From Planctomycetaceae bacterium (lineage in GTDB: Bacteria; Planctomycetota; Phycisphaerae; Sedimentisphaerales; UBA12454), in NCBI GenBank assembly GCA_021371795.1, contig JAJFVK010000013.1, forward strand, positions 248,001 to 312,000: DNA of 64,000 bases. The letters are read 5' to 3'. This document shows positions 1 to 12,512 of the stretch, one piece after another. The position numbers and the translations under genes are program-made. Each line of letters starts with the position of its first letter. Position 1 is the first letter of the stretch. The notes under the pieces are model-generated. The model searched no databases. It worked only from the letters and a program-made list of their open reading frames with translations, and had not been told where the DNA came from.

Positions 1-159
1 GATAGAAAAACCAATCAGTAAAAATCATCCGTCGGAAAACCACCAAAATTAAGTTAAAGCACATTGCCCCTTTTGCCCATTTTCACATCCGATAAAAAAC
101 AATTTATTATTTAATTATTTTCTTTAAATGAACGATAAATGTAATTAGTATAAGTATAT

Positions 160-263
160 AATACCGCAGGTATTTTTTAATTGCGCGTCGAATGATTGTT
201 ACGTCATTACGCCGACTTCGCTAAGCCGCGAATTACAATCGCAATTATTTAAGCCCGTTGGTA
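160..263 (+). repeat. 104-nt structured leader element, copy A
   Basis: First of three copies (others at 19890-19993 and, on the minus strand, 43281-43384), each exactly 104 nt. It opens with a mini-hairpin (AATACC, loop GCA, GGTATT, 160-174) running into a T tract. AATTGCG (179-185) can pair with CGCAATT (240-246) as a closing stem around a conserved core GTCATTACGCCGACTTCGCT. It ends in CGTTGGTA (256-263). It lies directly before the ATP synthase operon, so it is probably in that operon's 5' leader. Family unknown to me; a cis-regulatory RNA is inferred, not shown. Confidence 0.7.
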
Positions 264-295
264 TAAGTTATGCAAGGATGCGGGTCAGCGGTATT

Positions 296-519
296 ATGGA
301 TAAGAACAAAACGTCTGACAAGAATTCCAAAGACGATAACGATTATCTCAAATGGTCGAACATTGGATTGGAATTCGGCGGGGTAATAGCGGTTTTCTGT
401 TACATTGGGTATAAGATTGACGCTGTTTTAAACTCAAGTCCTTACTTTCTTCTTGGCGGTTTTTTTGCTGGTTTTATAGGAATGTTCTATCTGATTTATA
501 AGCAGATGAACAATAAGAA

Positions 520-523
<4 letters not shown>
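296..523 (+). CDS. atpZ: AtpZ/AtpI-family ATP synthase accessory protein
   Basis: Small membrane protein of about 75 residues. A charged N-terminus rich in Lys and Asp is followed by two hydrophobic segments separated by a short loop (roughly residues 24-42 and 50-68), as in AtpZ/AtpI proteins that head F-type ATPase operons and are thought to help c-ring assembly or ion supply. The ATG at 296 is preferred; an in-frame ATG at 278 adds six residues and has AAGG close before it, so the start is uncertain. Its stop overlaps the ATGATG start of atpB. The element at 160-263 precedes it. Confidence 0.8.
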
Positions 524-1624
<1,101 letters not shown>

Positions 1625-1641
1625 ACAAGACAGGATTTAAA

Positions 1642-2211
1642 ATGAATAAAAGAATCATAACAGCAATTTCGATTGCGTTATTGTTCGGCGGCACTGTTGT
1701 CGCGTCCGAAGAGGCCGCACCTGCACAGGAAGGCATCTTCAGCGGCTCTTACGCGGATGCCCTTTGGACAGTTATTGCTTTCGGCACACTGGTCATTGTT
1801 CTTGGCATTTTCGCATGGAAGCCCCTGCTTAGAAGCCTCAAGACCAGGGAAGATACTATTCAGCAGCAGTTATCCGATGCCGAGAACGCAAAGTCAAAGG
1901 CAGAGCATCTGCTCGATGAGCACAAGCATAAAAGCCTTGATATAATCGAGCGGGCCAACAAGTATGCCAATCAGACCAGCAAGGAAATTGTCGAACAGGC
2001 ACGCAAAGAGGCACTGGCCATTACAGACAGAGCCAATGCTGAAATTGCCGGCGCACAAGGCATCGCATCGCAGCAATTGTGGCATATGGCTGGTAATATG
2101 CTTATTAATATCAGCCAGGAAGTGCTCGGACGAAGCATTACGCCGGAAGATAACAAGAGACTTATTCACGAAGCTATTGGAAAGCTGCAGGAAGAAAGCC
2201 TTAACAAATGA
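1642..2211 (+). CDS. atpF: F1Fo ATP synthase subunit b
   Basis: Peripheral stalk subunit of 189 residues. The ATG at 1642 follows AGGA; a longer reading from 1591 would run into atpE. The N-terminus looks like a cleavable signal sequence (hydrophobic run ending near VVASEEAAP), then one membrane helix (about residues 34-55), then a long charged coiled-coil rich in Ala, Lys and Glu. The stop overlaps the atpH start by four bases (ATGA). The extra N-terminal hydrophobic segment is seen in some bacterial b subunits and may be removed. Confidence 0.94.
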   Translation: MNKRIITAISIALLFGGTVVASEEAAPAQEGIFSGSYADALWTVIAFGTLVIVLGIFAWKPLLRSLKTREDTIQQQLSDAENAKSKAEHLLDEHKHKSLDIIERANKYANQTSKEIVEQARKEALAITDRANAEIAGAQGIASQQLWHMAGNMLINISQEVLGRSITPEDNKRLIHEAIGKLQEESLNK

Positions 2212-2786
2212 TATCTTCAAATTTTTTATATAATTTGGGCGAAATTTACGGCCATGCACTTTTTGAACTCGCGGCCGAACGAGGCGAAGCGGACACTGTC
2301 AAAGATGACCTGGATGAAATTGACAGATTTATGTTCGCAGAAGGCGATTTCCACGCCATTATGTCTTCTCCTTTTCTCTCGGCCGAACATAAGAGAAAAC
2401 TTGCTGAAACTTTGTTTACCGGCAGGGTCTGCGAATTAACTTTAAATTTTTTACTTGTCGCCGGTTCAAAGAATCGTTTGAGTGCGATATCGTATATGAT
2501 CAAAAAATATGATAAACTTTACAGAGAATCCAAAGGCTACAAGGACGTGTGGATGACCATTTCGCACGCTATCGAACAAAGCGAAAAAGACGCGATAAAG
2601 GCATCGCTGACCGAAGCTTTCAAAACCGAAAATGTTACATTGGAATTCAATGTCGAACCGGCCATTATCGGCGGCGCTGTTATTAGATACGAAGGCAAGA
2701 TGATTGACAATTCAATCCGAACCAGATTGCATCGAGCGGTCGATACAGTCATTTCTCGAGGCAGGAATTCAGGAAAAAGTATATGA
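2208..2786 (+). CDS. atpH: F1Fo ATP synthase subunit delta
   Basis: Links the peripheral stalk to the top of the F1 head. 192 residues, normal length. The N-terminal helical domain carries the family pattern around [11 protein letters not shown]. The C-terminal part has the conserved stretch [20 protein letters not shown] (about residues 161-180), the usual delta/OSCP signature. ATGA overlaps join it to atpF upstream and atpA downstream. Confidence 0.95.
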   Translation: MISSNFLYNLGEIYGHALFELAAERGEADTVKDDLDEIDRFMFAEGDFHAIMSSPFLSAEHKRKLAETLFTGRVCELTLNFLLVAGSKNRLSAISYMIKKYDKLYRESKGYKDVWMTISHAIEQSEKDAIKASLTEAFKTENVTLEFNVEPAIIGGAVIRYEGKMIDNSIRTRLHRAVDTVISRGRNSGKSI

Positions 2787-4297
2787 AATTTGATATTAGT
2801 GAATTAGGCGGAATCCTCAAACAGGAAATAAGCCAGTATAAAAATAAGCTCGACGTTACTGCAGTCGGCCGGGTCGTTGAAGTCGGCGACGGCATCGCCA
2901 GAATCTACGGCCTGCAAAACGCTATGTCCGGCGAAATGCTTATGTTTGAAAACGGCGTTAAGGGCGAAGTATTCAACCTTGAGGAAGACTCCATCGGCGC
3001 GGTTATTTACGGCGATTATGTTAAAATCAAGGAAGGCTCCGATGTTCACTCTACCGGTCAGCTTCTGTCTGTTCCTGTCGGCAAAGAGCTTCTGGGCAGA
3101 GTTGTCAATCCGCTTTGTGAACCTATCGACAGCGGCCCTACGATTCAAACATCCTCGACAAGATACGTCGAATCCGACGCTCCTTCAATTTCGCAGAGAC
3201 AGCCGGTAAAGAAACCTCTGCAAACCGGCATTAAAAGCATTGATTCAATGATACCAATCGGCCGCGGGCAGCGTGAGCTGATTATCGGCGACAGAAAAAC
3301 CGGCAAAACAGCAATCGCTATTGACGCAATAATAAATCAGAAACAGGAAAACGTTGTTTGCATTTACGTCGCCATCGGCCAAAAGGAATCAACGGTCGCC
3401 GAAGTAATCGAAACTTTCCGCAAACACGGCGCTATGGAATACACAACGGTTATTACCTCCCCTGCTTCGGACATCGCATCGCTGCAATACATCGCACCGT
3501 ATTCAGGTTGTGCGCTGGCTGAATATTTTATGTATGAACATCAGAAAGACGTTCTGATTGTGTACGACGATTTGAGCAAACACGCCGTTGCGTACCGTCA
3601 GTTAAGTCTGCTTCTTCGCAGGCCGCCGGGCAGAGAAGCGTATCCGGGAGACATTTTCTATCTGCACAGCAGACTGCTCGAACGCAGTGCAAAACTTTCC
3701 GACAAACTTGGCGCAGGCTCAATTACAGCCCTGCCGATAGTTGAAACTCTCGAAGAGCAGGTTTCAGCTTATATTCCGACAAACGTTATTTCAATCACCG
3801 ACGGCCAGATATATCTGAAAAGAGATTTATTCCTTTCGGGTATCAGACCTGCTGTTGACGTTGGCACAAGTGTCAGCCGTGTAGGCGGCAACGCACAGGT
3901 CAGCGCTATGAAGAAAGTCGCCGGCAGATTAAGACTGTATCTGGCGTCATACAATGAATTGTTGAACTTCGCACGTTTGGGCACCGAACTGGACGCTGCG
4001 TCACAGTCGCAGTTGGACAGAGGCGCTCGAATGGTCGAACTGCTCAAGCAGCCGCAGTTTTCACCCGTTACCGTAGGCGAGCAGGTCATTACTATCTTTT
4101 TGGGACTAAGCGGCCTGCTGGACGATATTGCCATTAAGAACGTTGCGAAATTTGCGCAGTCGTTTACACAAAGATTAAAATCCGAACACGGCGATTACAT
4201 GGAAGAAATCAACAAGAGCGGAAACTTCAGCGACGACCTTGCGGCAAAAGTTACCGAAGAAATCAAAAAATTCAAAGAAGCTAATGCGTTGATTTAG
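2783..4297 (+). CDS. atpA: F1Fo ATP synthase subunit alpha
   Basis: Non-catalytic nucleotide-binding subunit of F1, 504 residues, full length. It shows the N-terminal beta barrel, the P-loop GDRKTGKT at residues 169-176, and the C-terminal helical bundle. The alpha signature [14 protein letters not shown] is present. The start overlaps the atpH stop by ATGA. A 38-base gap containing TTAGT-type simple sequence separates it from atpG; this is the largest gap in the operon and carries no visible promoter. Confidence 0.98.
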   Translation: MKFDISELGGILKQEISQYKNKLDVTAVGRVVEVGDGIARIYGLQNAMSGEMLMFENGVKGEVFNLEEDSIGAVIYGDYVKIKEGSDVHSTGQLLSVPVGKELLGRVVNPLCEPIDSGPTIQTSSTRYVESDAPSISQRQPVKKPLQTGIKSIDSMIPIGRGQRELIIGDRKTGKTAIAIDAIINQKQENVVCIYVAIGQKESTVAEVIETFRKHGAMEYTTVITSPASDIASLQYIAPYSGCALAEYFMYEHQKDVLIVYDDLSKHAVAYRQLSLLLRRPPGREAYPGDIFYLHSRLLERSAKLSDKLGAGSITALPIVETLEEQVSAYIPTNVISITDGQIYLKRDLFLSGIRPAVDVGTSVSRVGGNAQVSAMKKVAGRLRLYLASYNELLNFARLGTELDAASQSQLDRGARMVELLKQPQFSPVTVGEQVITIFLGLSGLLDDIAIKNVAKFAQSFTQRLKSEHGDYMEEINKSGNFSDDLAAKVTEEIKKFKEANALI

Positions 4298-4335
4298 TTG
4301 ATAGTTGTTAGTTAATAGATTCAGAATAAAATAAT

Positions 4336-6646
<2,311 letters not shown>

Positions 6647-6647
<1 letters not shown>

Positions 6648-7078
6648 TGTCTGAATCAAAAAACATGTTCAAATGTACAATTGTTTCGCCGGCAGGCAAA
6701 CTGCTCGACTGCTCGGCATCGAGCGTCATCTTTATCGCGCACGACGGCAGCGTAGGCGTTATGAGTCATCACATGCCGATGCTCTGTGAACTTGGCATTG
6801 GCATTATGGAAATTAACTTACCGCATACCGACACATCCGAGGCCGGTAAAAAATTCGCATTGATTGACGGCGGTTTCGCGCTGGTTCACTCCAATGTTGT
6901 CCACATAATTGCCGCCGACGCCGTCATCGGCTGGGACGCCAAAAAAGACAAAATTAACATACTTGTAGACGCCAACAAGCGAAAGCTCAAAGATACACCT
7001 GAAAAATCCCCGCAACACGCGCATCTGCTGAAAAAGAATATTCTTTTGGAACAATTGTTGACTTATCATAGTGCGTAA
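6647..7078 (+). CDS. atpC: F1Fo ATP synthase subunit epsilon
   Basis: Last gene of the operon, 143 residues. The N-terminal beta-sandwich is recognised by FKCTIVSPAGKLLDC and GSVGVMSHHMPMLCELG. The C-terminal helical part is short and Lys-rich, so its inhibitory arm may be reduced or absent (inference). The start ATG shares a base with the atpD stop. A stem-loop with a T tract 20 bases after the stop probably ends the operon. Confidence 0.92.
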
Positions 7079-7097
7079 GCGATTTGTACACCTGTGC

Positions 7098-7131
7098 AAG
7101 CCTTTTACATACCCTAAACCAGGCTTTTTTT
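7098..7131 (+). terminator. probable terminator of the atp operon
   Basis: AAGCCT (7098-7103) pairs with AGGCTT (7121-7126) around a 17-nt loop and runs into a stretch of T. The loop is longer than ideal, so strength is uncertain, but the position directly after atpC and before a new promoter fits. Confidence 0.6.
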
Positions 7132-7152
7132 ACTTTGCTTCCTCTCATTTTC

Positions 7153-7161
7153 TGCTAATAT
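7153..7161 (+). promoter_or_regulatory. extended -10 promoter of the beta-mannosidase gene
   Basis: TG-C-TAATAT is an extended -10 box ending only 7 nt before the ATG at 7169; TTGCTT lies 15 nt upstream as a poor -35. Transcription would begin at or next to the start codon, giving a leaderless mRNA. There is no ribosome-binding site before the ATG, which agrees. Confidence 0.5.
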
Positions 7162-7168
7162 TTTGTGC

Positions 7169-9688
7169 ATGGCGACGAAAACACATAATTTATCCGGAAA
7201 ATGGCAGTTTAAACAATACCCTGTTTCAGCACGAAGGATGCGCGACCTCAACGAAGGCAGCTGGCTCGATTGCACTGTCCCGGCTTCGATTTTCTCGTGC
7301 CTTATCGATGCGCAAGTCATCGACCGCAAAAAACTGGAAAATAATCCCAACGATTTTTATCAGGTAAGTGTTGACCCGTGGATTTTCAAAAAAACATTTG
7401 ATGCGCCAGAAGATTTCCTGCAATCAGAAAAAATGGAGCTTGTCTTCGACGGCCTTGATACTTATGGTCGAATCTGGCTCAACGGAAAACTGCTCGGCAA
7501 TACAGATAATATGTTTTGCCAGTGGCGTTTTGATGTCGCAGAACTGTTACAACCGAAAGATAACGAACTTCTTGTAAAATTCGATTCCGCAACCGAAGAA
7601 GGTCAGCGTCTGATGAACCGCTTCGGAAATTTCTATCCGACCGCACTGCCCGAATGTTCGCTGCTGATGCGGCCGTATGTTCGGAAATCACAGTGCCAGT
7701 TCGGCTGGGATTGGGCGCCGACAATGCCCGGCTGCGGTATCTGGCAGCCTGTCCGACTTGAAGCGTTTGACAAAAGCTGTATCCGTGATATCCAAATCGC
7801 AACGATAGACTGCGATAAATCAAACGCTGATATAAAAATTTCGGTACAGACGGATAATTTTGCGAAAAAACACATTAGCTGCGATATCAGCATTTGCGAC
7901 TCCGACGGAAATATCGTTACATCGACAAGATTGGAATTGCCGAATAACCAAAACAACGCCTCGACAGTAATAAAAATCCAGCAGCCGCAGCTTTGGATGC
8001 CGCGAGGTTACGGCGAGCAGCCTTTATATAAACTCGAAGCCCGCCTTGTTTGCGATGACAGGCAAATTGATACGACCCTGAAAACTTTCGGCATAAGAAC
8101 GGTGAAGATAAACCAGACTCCCGACGAATTCGGCACGAGTTTCCAGTTCGAAATCAACAATCAGCCTGTTTACGCCAAAGGTATTGATTGGATTCCCATT
8201 ACGCTCTTCGTCGGCTCGGCGACGGAGCAGGATTACGAAAAGCTGCTCGAACTGGCAGTTGACGCTAATATAAATTTCATCCGCGTTTGGGGCGGCGGAT
8301 ATTACGAAACAAATACTTTCTATGATATCTGCGACAGACTCGGCATTATGGTCTGGCAGGATTTTCTGTTCGCCTGCTCTCACTATCCAGACCGCCAGTG
8401 GTTTATGGATATTGTAAAAAAAGAAGCGACGCAAAACATTATCCGTCTACGCAACCATCCGTCGCTGGTAATCTGGTGCGGCAATAATGAAATCGACTGG
8501 CAGCAGGCAATGCACACTCGCAAAGGCCAGAAATTCTACGGTAAAAATATTTACCATTCGCTTTTGCCGGAACTTGTCCGCGAGCTTGACCCGAATCGCG
8601 ATTATATTAATTCTACGCCATTCGGTCCGTCCAAAGACCCAAATACGCCGAAAAGCGGAACCATTCACCAGTGGGACGTTTGGGCATGTATGAAACATAC
8701 GGACAATTATCTTAGCACGATTCCGCGTTTTGTTTCTGAATTTGGTTTCCAGGCTCTGCCGTGCAAAAAAACACTGGAAGAACTTTTTGATATTGATGCT
8801 GCGCATACCGCCGCCGATTCGCTCGAAAAACATAACTATATGATAAACGGCATGAACAGACTGCTTTATTATATTAACGAACTGTTCCCGATGCCGCAAA
8901 ACATCGATGAATTTATTTATCTGTCGCAGGTGGCGCAGGCTCGCGCGATTCGCAAATATGTCGAACATCTCCGCCGCAATTCGCATATCAACTCCGGCGT
9001 TTTGTACTGGCAGTTTAACGATTGCTGCCCGTCGATAAGCTGGTCTGCACTTGATTATAAGAATCGCAAAAAAGCGTTATACTATCACACTCGCAAATTT
9101 TACGCTCCGGTCGTCGTTTCCGCGTCAGCACAGATTACACGCCATCGCCCGCAGCATAAAACTATCGATGCGATTACAGCATCAGCCGTGAACAACTCGC
9201 TTTTACAGCAGACCGCATTGCTTGTGTGCAAACTTACGGATACGAATTTTAATGTTATAGATGAATTCAGCAGACCGTTATCTATTGGCCCCGGCTGCGT
9301 GGAAAAAGTCCTGCTGCCAAAGTCGTTCACTGCTGAAAAGAACCAGAACGACACGTTTATTCATATCCAGCTCCGCGGCGACAAAGAAATTTTAGCTGAA
9401 AATGTATTTTTCTTCGTGCCGGATAAATATTTTAATTTCACACCGGCAAATATCACGGTTAAAACTGAAAAAGTTGATGCGTTGAACTGGAATTTGATTT
9501 TAAGCAGCAAAAATTTAGTAAAAGATGTTCACATTGACTGCGCGTTCGATGCTGAATTAAGCGACGACTATTTCGACATATTGACGAACGAACCGGTAAA
9601 TATTAGAATTAAAACAGATAAACCAATGGAAGAAATATTAAGTGGAATAAAGTTTGAATCTGTTAATTGTTTTATCGCGAATAAATAA
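7169..9688 (+). CDS. glycoside hydrolase family 2 beta-mannosidase
   Basis: Probable exo-acting beta-mannosidase of 839 residues that removes terminal beta-linked mannose from mannans or N-glycan-like sugars. Domain order: sugar-binding jelly roll with FGWDWAPTMPGCGIW (about residue 170), beta-sandwich, then a TIM barrel. The acid/base glutamate is E441 in WCGNNEIDW and the nucleophile is E524 in FVSEFGFQ. No signal peptide is visible, so it acts in the cytoplasm unless exported otherwise. The ATG at 7169 is chosen over an in-frame TTG at 7163. Overlaps the next gene by one base. Confidence 0.92.
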   Translation: MATKTHNLSGKWQFKQYPVSARRMRDLNEGSWLDCTVPASIFSCLIDAQVIDRKKLENNPNDFYQVSVDPWIFKKTFDAPEDFLQSEKMELVFDGLDTYGRIWLNGKLLGNTDNMFCQWRFDVAELLQPKDNELLVKFDSATEEGQRLMNRFGNFYPTALPECSLLMRPYVRKSQCQFGWDWAPTMPGCGIWQPVRLEAFDKSCIRDIQIATIDCDKSNADIKISVQTDNFAKKHISCDISICDSDGNIVTSTRLELPNNQNNASTVIKIQQPQLWMPRGYGEQPLYKLEARLVCDDRQIDTTLKTFGIRTVKINQTPDEFGTSFQFEINNQPVYAKGIDWIPITLFVGSATEQDYEKLLELAVDANINFIRVWGGGYYETNTFYDICDRLGIMVWQDFLFACSHYPDRQWFMDIVKKEATQNIIRLRNHPSLVIWCGNNEIDWQQAMHTRKGQKFYGKNIYHSLLPELVRELDPNRDYINSTPFGPSKDPNTPKSGTIHQWDVWACMKHTDNYLSTIPRFVSEFGFQALPCKKTLEELFDIDAAHTAADSLEKHNYMINGMNRLLYYINELFPMPQNIDEFIYLSQVAQARAIRKYVEHLRRNSHINSGVLYWQFNDCCPSISWSALDYKNRKKALYYHTRKFYAPVVVSASAQITRHRPQHKTIDAITASAVNNSLLQQTALLVCKLTDTNFNVIDEFSRPLSIGPGCVEKVLLPKSFTAEKNQNDTFIHIQLRGDKEILAENVFFFVPDKYFNFTPANITVKTEKVDALNWNLILSSKNLVKDVHIDCAFDAELSDDYFDILTNEPVNIRIKTDKPMEEILSGIKFESVNCFIANK

Positions 9689-10824
9689 TGTTTACATGTC
9701 CAAACTGCCAGACCGAACTAAAGAGGATTAAGAGCAAATTCGGCATGTTCTGGTATTGCCCTTCCTGTAAAGGCCGGGCTGCCACGCTCGAACTTTTGCG
9801 AAAAATAATCTCCGGCAACTCTACAAGTAAACTATGGCAGCGGACAATTTCCGGCCAATATCCGCAAAAACGAAAGTGTCCATCCTGTGCAAGTCCGATG
9901 GCCGAAGTACCAATCATAAACGGTGAATACACCGTTTATCTCGATACGTGTAAAAGATGTCGTATGGTATGGTTCGACAACAATGAATATCAGCAGCTTC
10001 CAAAAATAAAACCGGAAGCAAAAATCACTGACAAACTCACGATGGAGCAGCGTGAAAAACTTGCTCTTGCAAGGTTGGAATTTGAAAAAGAAAAACAAAG
10101 AGCTGCAGATATCGGCTACTCGTCAGATGAAGCACCTGATAATTATGTACAAGTATTACTTGGATTTGTAGGGTTTCCAATTGAATACGACGATGAAAGA
10201 ATCAAAAATACACCTTTTGTTACATGGACTTTAACCGCTGTAATAGCTATTGTAAGTTTTTTTGCTTTCTATAATCTGAGAGAAACAATAAATAATTGGG
10301 GCTTGATTCCTGAATATTATTACCGCCATTCGGGATTAACGTTAATCAGCTCTTTTTTCTTACACGCAAATATTTTTCACCTTGTCAGTAATTTATATTT
10401 TTTAATTATCTTCGGCGATAATGTCGAAGATTTTCTCGGCAGATTCAAATATATAGTATTAATAATTCTTGCGGCCTTGGTTGGAGATATTACTCATATA
10501 TTATCCGACCCGCATTCATTAACTCCGTGCATCGGAGCAAGTGGCGGCATTTCAGGAGTTATCACTTATTACGCTTTAAGATTCCCTCACAATCAAATTG
10601 GAATGATGTGTGGCTACAGATTCTTATTTAGATGGATTCGTATGCCGGCTATCTGTCTGTTTGCTTTATGGATACTGATGCAAACAGTGGGCGCAATTGC
10701 CCAATTCCACGGGTTTAGTAATGTCTCTGCACTTGCACATTTGGGCGGCGTGGCAACAGGTTTTGTTTTCTGGCTTTATACTCGGCCAAAAAATAAGGCT
10801 TCAGAACATTCTGAAGCCTTGTAA
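9688..10824 (+). CDS. rhomboid intramembrane serine protease with two zinc ribbons
   Basis: 378 residues. The N-terminus carries two zinc ribbons, with cysteine pairs C4/C7-C24/C27 and C64/C67-C88/C91; the second resembles TFIIB-type ribbons. A charged helix follows (115-145), then six or so membrane helices. Rhomboid catalytic serine S285 lies in GASGG and the histidine H351 in AHLGG; HANIFHLVSN is the conserved first-helix motif. It should cleave membrane proteins within the bilayer. The last ten codons also form the terminator of the opposing tRNA gene. Substrate unknown. Confidence 0.9.
   Translation: MFTCPNCQTELKRIKSKFGMFWYCPSCKGRAATLELLRKIISGNSTSKLWQRTISGQYPQKRKCPSCASPMAEVPIINGEYTVYLDTCKRCRMVWFDNNEYQQLPKIKPEAKITDKLTMEQREKLALARLEFEKEKQRAADIGYSSDEAPDNYVQVLLGFVGFPIEYDDERIKNTPFVTWTLTAVIAIVSFFAFYNLRETINNWGLIPEYYYRHSGLTLISSFFLHANIFHLVSNLYFLIIFGDNVEDFLGRFKYIVLIILAALVGDITHILSDPHSLTPCIGASGGISGVITYYALRFPHNQIGMMCGYRFLFRWIRMPAICLFALWILMQTVGAIAQFHGFSNVSALAHLGGVATGFVFWLYTRPKNKASEHSEAL
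10788..10820 (-). terminator. terminator of tRNA-Ala, inside the rhomboid gene
   Basis: A perfect 11-bp stem (AAGGCTTCAGA / TCTGAAGCCTT, loop ACAT) followed on the minus strand by six T's. It sits five bases beyond the 3' end of the tRNA and is encoded by the final codons of the opposing rhomboid gene. On the plus strand there is no T tract. Confidence 0.75.
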
Positions 10825-10895
10825 TGGAGATGATGGGAATCGAACCCATATTTCCGCGATGCGACCGCGGTGTGCTCCCGTTACACCACATCCCC
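10825..10895 (-). tRNA. tRNA-Ala (anticodon CGC)
   Basis: On the minus strand the acceptor GGGGATG pairs with CATCTCC, including the G3-U70 pair that marks alanine tRNAs. The anticodon arm CCGCG-GTCGCAT-CGCGG gives anticodon CGC (codon GCG). The T arm ATGGG-TTCGATT-CCCAT is intact and the discriminator is A; CCA is not encoded. The D stem includes a G-U pair. The gene begins right after the rhomboid stop codon on the other strand. Confidence 0.93.
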
Positions 10896-10935
10896 TATAC
10901 GAGAAAATTCGAAATCCTAATATCTAAATCCGAAA

Positions 10936-11448
10936 CTACAGTTGCCATTTTTCATAGCATACAATTTTTTCGACACTCTCGCGAGGTCTGTGCACTTCCT
11001 TATCGGTCGGGTAACCGACAGGCATAATTTCAATTATTTCCACTCGGTCGGGAATGCCGAGAATGGGTTTAAGTTTTTCTGGATAAAACGAGCCAATCCA
11101 GCAGCTCGCCAGTCCTTCGGCCGTAGCCGCCAGCGCGATATGCTCCATAGCGATAGCGACATCTATCGACGCAATCGCCAGACCGCACCGCATTTTATAA
11201 TCACTGTTGCTGCATCCGACAATAATCGCCGGTGCCGTGGCGATAAACATCTGCTCATTGGCCGCCATAGCGACTTCCTTACGCAGTTTTTCATCAGTAA
11301 CGACAACAAACCGCCAGTCCTGCAGATTCTTGGCCGATGGCGCGAGCCTTGCCGCTTCGATTATCCTGTCGAGTTTGTCCTTTTCGACCGGTTTTGAAGC
11401 ATAGCTTCGACAAGCATACCGTTTTTTTATTGCTTCGTATAAATCCAT
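10936..11448 (-). CDS. nitroreductase family protein
   Basis: FMN-dependent oxidoreductase of 170 residues starting at MDLYEAIKKRYACRSY, the usual N-terminus of this family. The flavin-binding pattern RLAPSAKNLQDWRF and the core GLASCWIGSFYPEKL are present. It would reduce nitroaromatics, quinones or flavins with NAD(P)H; the true substrate cannot be told. A TTG eight codons upstream lies inside the -10 region of the promoter and is rejected as start. The mRNA appears leaderless. Confidence 0.9.
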   Translation of the reverse strand: MDLYEAIKKRYACRSYASKPVEKDKLDRIIEAARLAPSAKNLQDWRFVVVTDEKLRKEVAMAANEQMFIATAPAIIVGCSNSDYKMRCGLAIASIDVAIAMEHIALAATAEGLASCWIGSFYPEKLKPILGIPDRVEIIEIMPVGYPTDKEVHRPRESVEKIVCYEKWQL

Positions 11449-11457
11449 AAGGCGGCT

Positions 11458-11485
11458 ATTATAATCGGTCAATTTTTATCGTCAA
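11458..11485 (-). promoter_or_regulatory. promoter of the nitroreductase gene
   Basis: TTGACG, 16-nt spacer, TATAAT, with the -10 box only nine bases before the ATG at 11448. The predicted RNA start is 2-3 nt before the ATG, so the message is practically leaderless. Confidence 0.75.
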
Positions 11486-11540
11486 GAATTAAGAAAGAGA
11501 AATGACAAGATTAAATTGTGCAGGTTAACATATTTAAAAT

Positions 11541-11572
11541 AAAAAGGCCGATATCAAATGTCGGCCTTTTTT
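11541..11572. terminator. bidirectional terminator
   Basis: AAAAGGCCGA pairs with TCGGCCTTTT around a nine-base loop, with T tracts on both strands. On the minus strand it ends the PEP-CTERM gene at 11592-12362. Confidence 0.85.
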
Positions 11573-11591
11573 GTTAATCTTTGTTATATTA

Positions 11592-12362
11592 TTACTTTTT
11601 TCTCAAAAGCAAGCCGCCCAAAGTCAGAAGCAGAACTGTTGTTGGCTCTGGAATAACCAGCGATACTGATGCAGCTCCTACTACTCCATCCGCGAATACT
11701 ATTCCGCCGCGATATGTAGTTTCTGTCGAAATATTCAAAGTGGTTTCAGTTGCACCATTTAAATCTATCTGCAGCACTACCAAGTCGGATAAATCCAATG
11801 GAATCGAATTGGAATTTGCGTACATTCCTAAATCGAGTAGATTAACAATCCAATCAAGATTAATATCTCCCGCACTAAAATCGCCATTTATCAGCCAGTT
11901 TTCTACAACCACTCTCAAATCAAGCAAATCAACAAACCCGTCATAATTCAAATCTAATTCCGGAAGATAATCATCGTATCCAGCTTCGCTGCAAAGAATA
12001 TCCGCTGCCATTTCAAGAGTTATTGCGTTTGTCCCCAGACTTCCATATACTCCAGGATAACCAACCGGCGAAACCGGCGTACCCCAACTGGTTACAACAC
12101 CAGACATATCCATCATAATTGTACTGGGGTATATTGGAAAATATGAACTTGCTGAAACCAAACTGGTAAAAGTTGCGCCATTCGTCAAAGTTGCATTTAA
12201 CGCGATTCCCACAGGAACATTTAAACTATCTGCCCCACTGTAGCCGATTGCAACTTTTCCATCACCAAGATTGATTGCCGTAAGCTGAAAACCAGCGGTT
12301 GCAAAAAGTGATGAGCTTAAAGTGATGATACAACAACACACTAACCTCAAAGATACCTTCAT
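11592..12362 (-). CDS. secreted protein with dockerin-like repeats and PEP-CTERM anchor
   Basis: 256 residues: signal peptide (1-23), a beta-rich domain, two dockerin-type calcium loops near residues 135-180 (DLNYDGFVDLLDL and DINLDWIVNLLDL), then a short beta region and the PEP-CTERM signal IPEPTTVLLLTLGGLLLRKK at the end. Dockerin repeats bind cohesins in cellulosomes; in planctomycetes they are common in surface proteins without a clear partner. Combining a dockerin-like pair with a PEP-CTERM anchor suggests an exosortase-processed surface protein. The ligand is unknown. Confidence 0.85.
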   Translation of the reverse strand: MKVSLRLVCCCIITLSSSLFATAGFQLTAINLGDGKVAIGYSGADSLNVPVGIALNATLTNGATFTSLVSASSYFPIYPSTIMMDMSGVVTSWGTPVSPVGYPGVYGSLGTNAITLEMAADILCSEAGYDDYLPELDLNYDGFVDLLDLRVVVENWLINGDFSAGDINLDWIVNLLDLGMYANSNSIPLDLSDLVVLQIDLNGATETTLNISTETTYRGGIVFADGVVGAASVSLVIPEPTTVLLLTLGGLLLRKK

Positions 12363-12457
12363 TTTCCTCCACCTCCAAAAAAAAATAATTTCTTCACCGA
12401 ATCAACTAAGGGTTAAGTATATTCAAGAATACAACTTTGTCAAGTCTAAAATACCTC

Positions 12458-12485
12458 TTTACATTACAATAAAAAATGGTATATT
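12458..12485 (+). promoter_or_regulatory. promoter of the PTS-IIA/CBS gene
   Basis: TTTACA, 16-nt spacer, TATATT. The predicted leader is about 20 nt and contains AAAAGGA before the ATG at 12513. Confidence 0.65.
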
Positions 12486-12512
12486 AATTCCATAAGCATA
12501 GAAAAGGATGAT

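Noticed and set aside
160-263. Copy A (and B, C) as integron attC sites, because two follow stop codons directly.
   Set aside because: The GTTGGTA end does not fit the GTTRRRY core, the matching left core is absent, and no integrase or cassette array is present.
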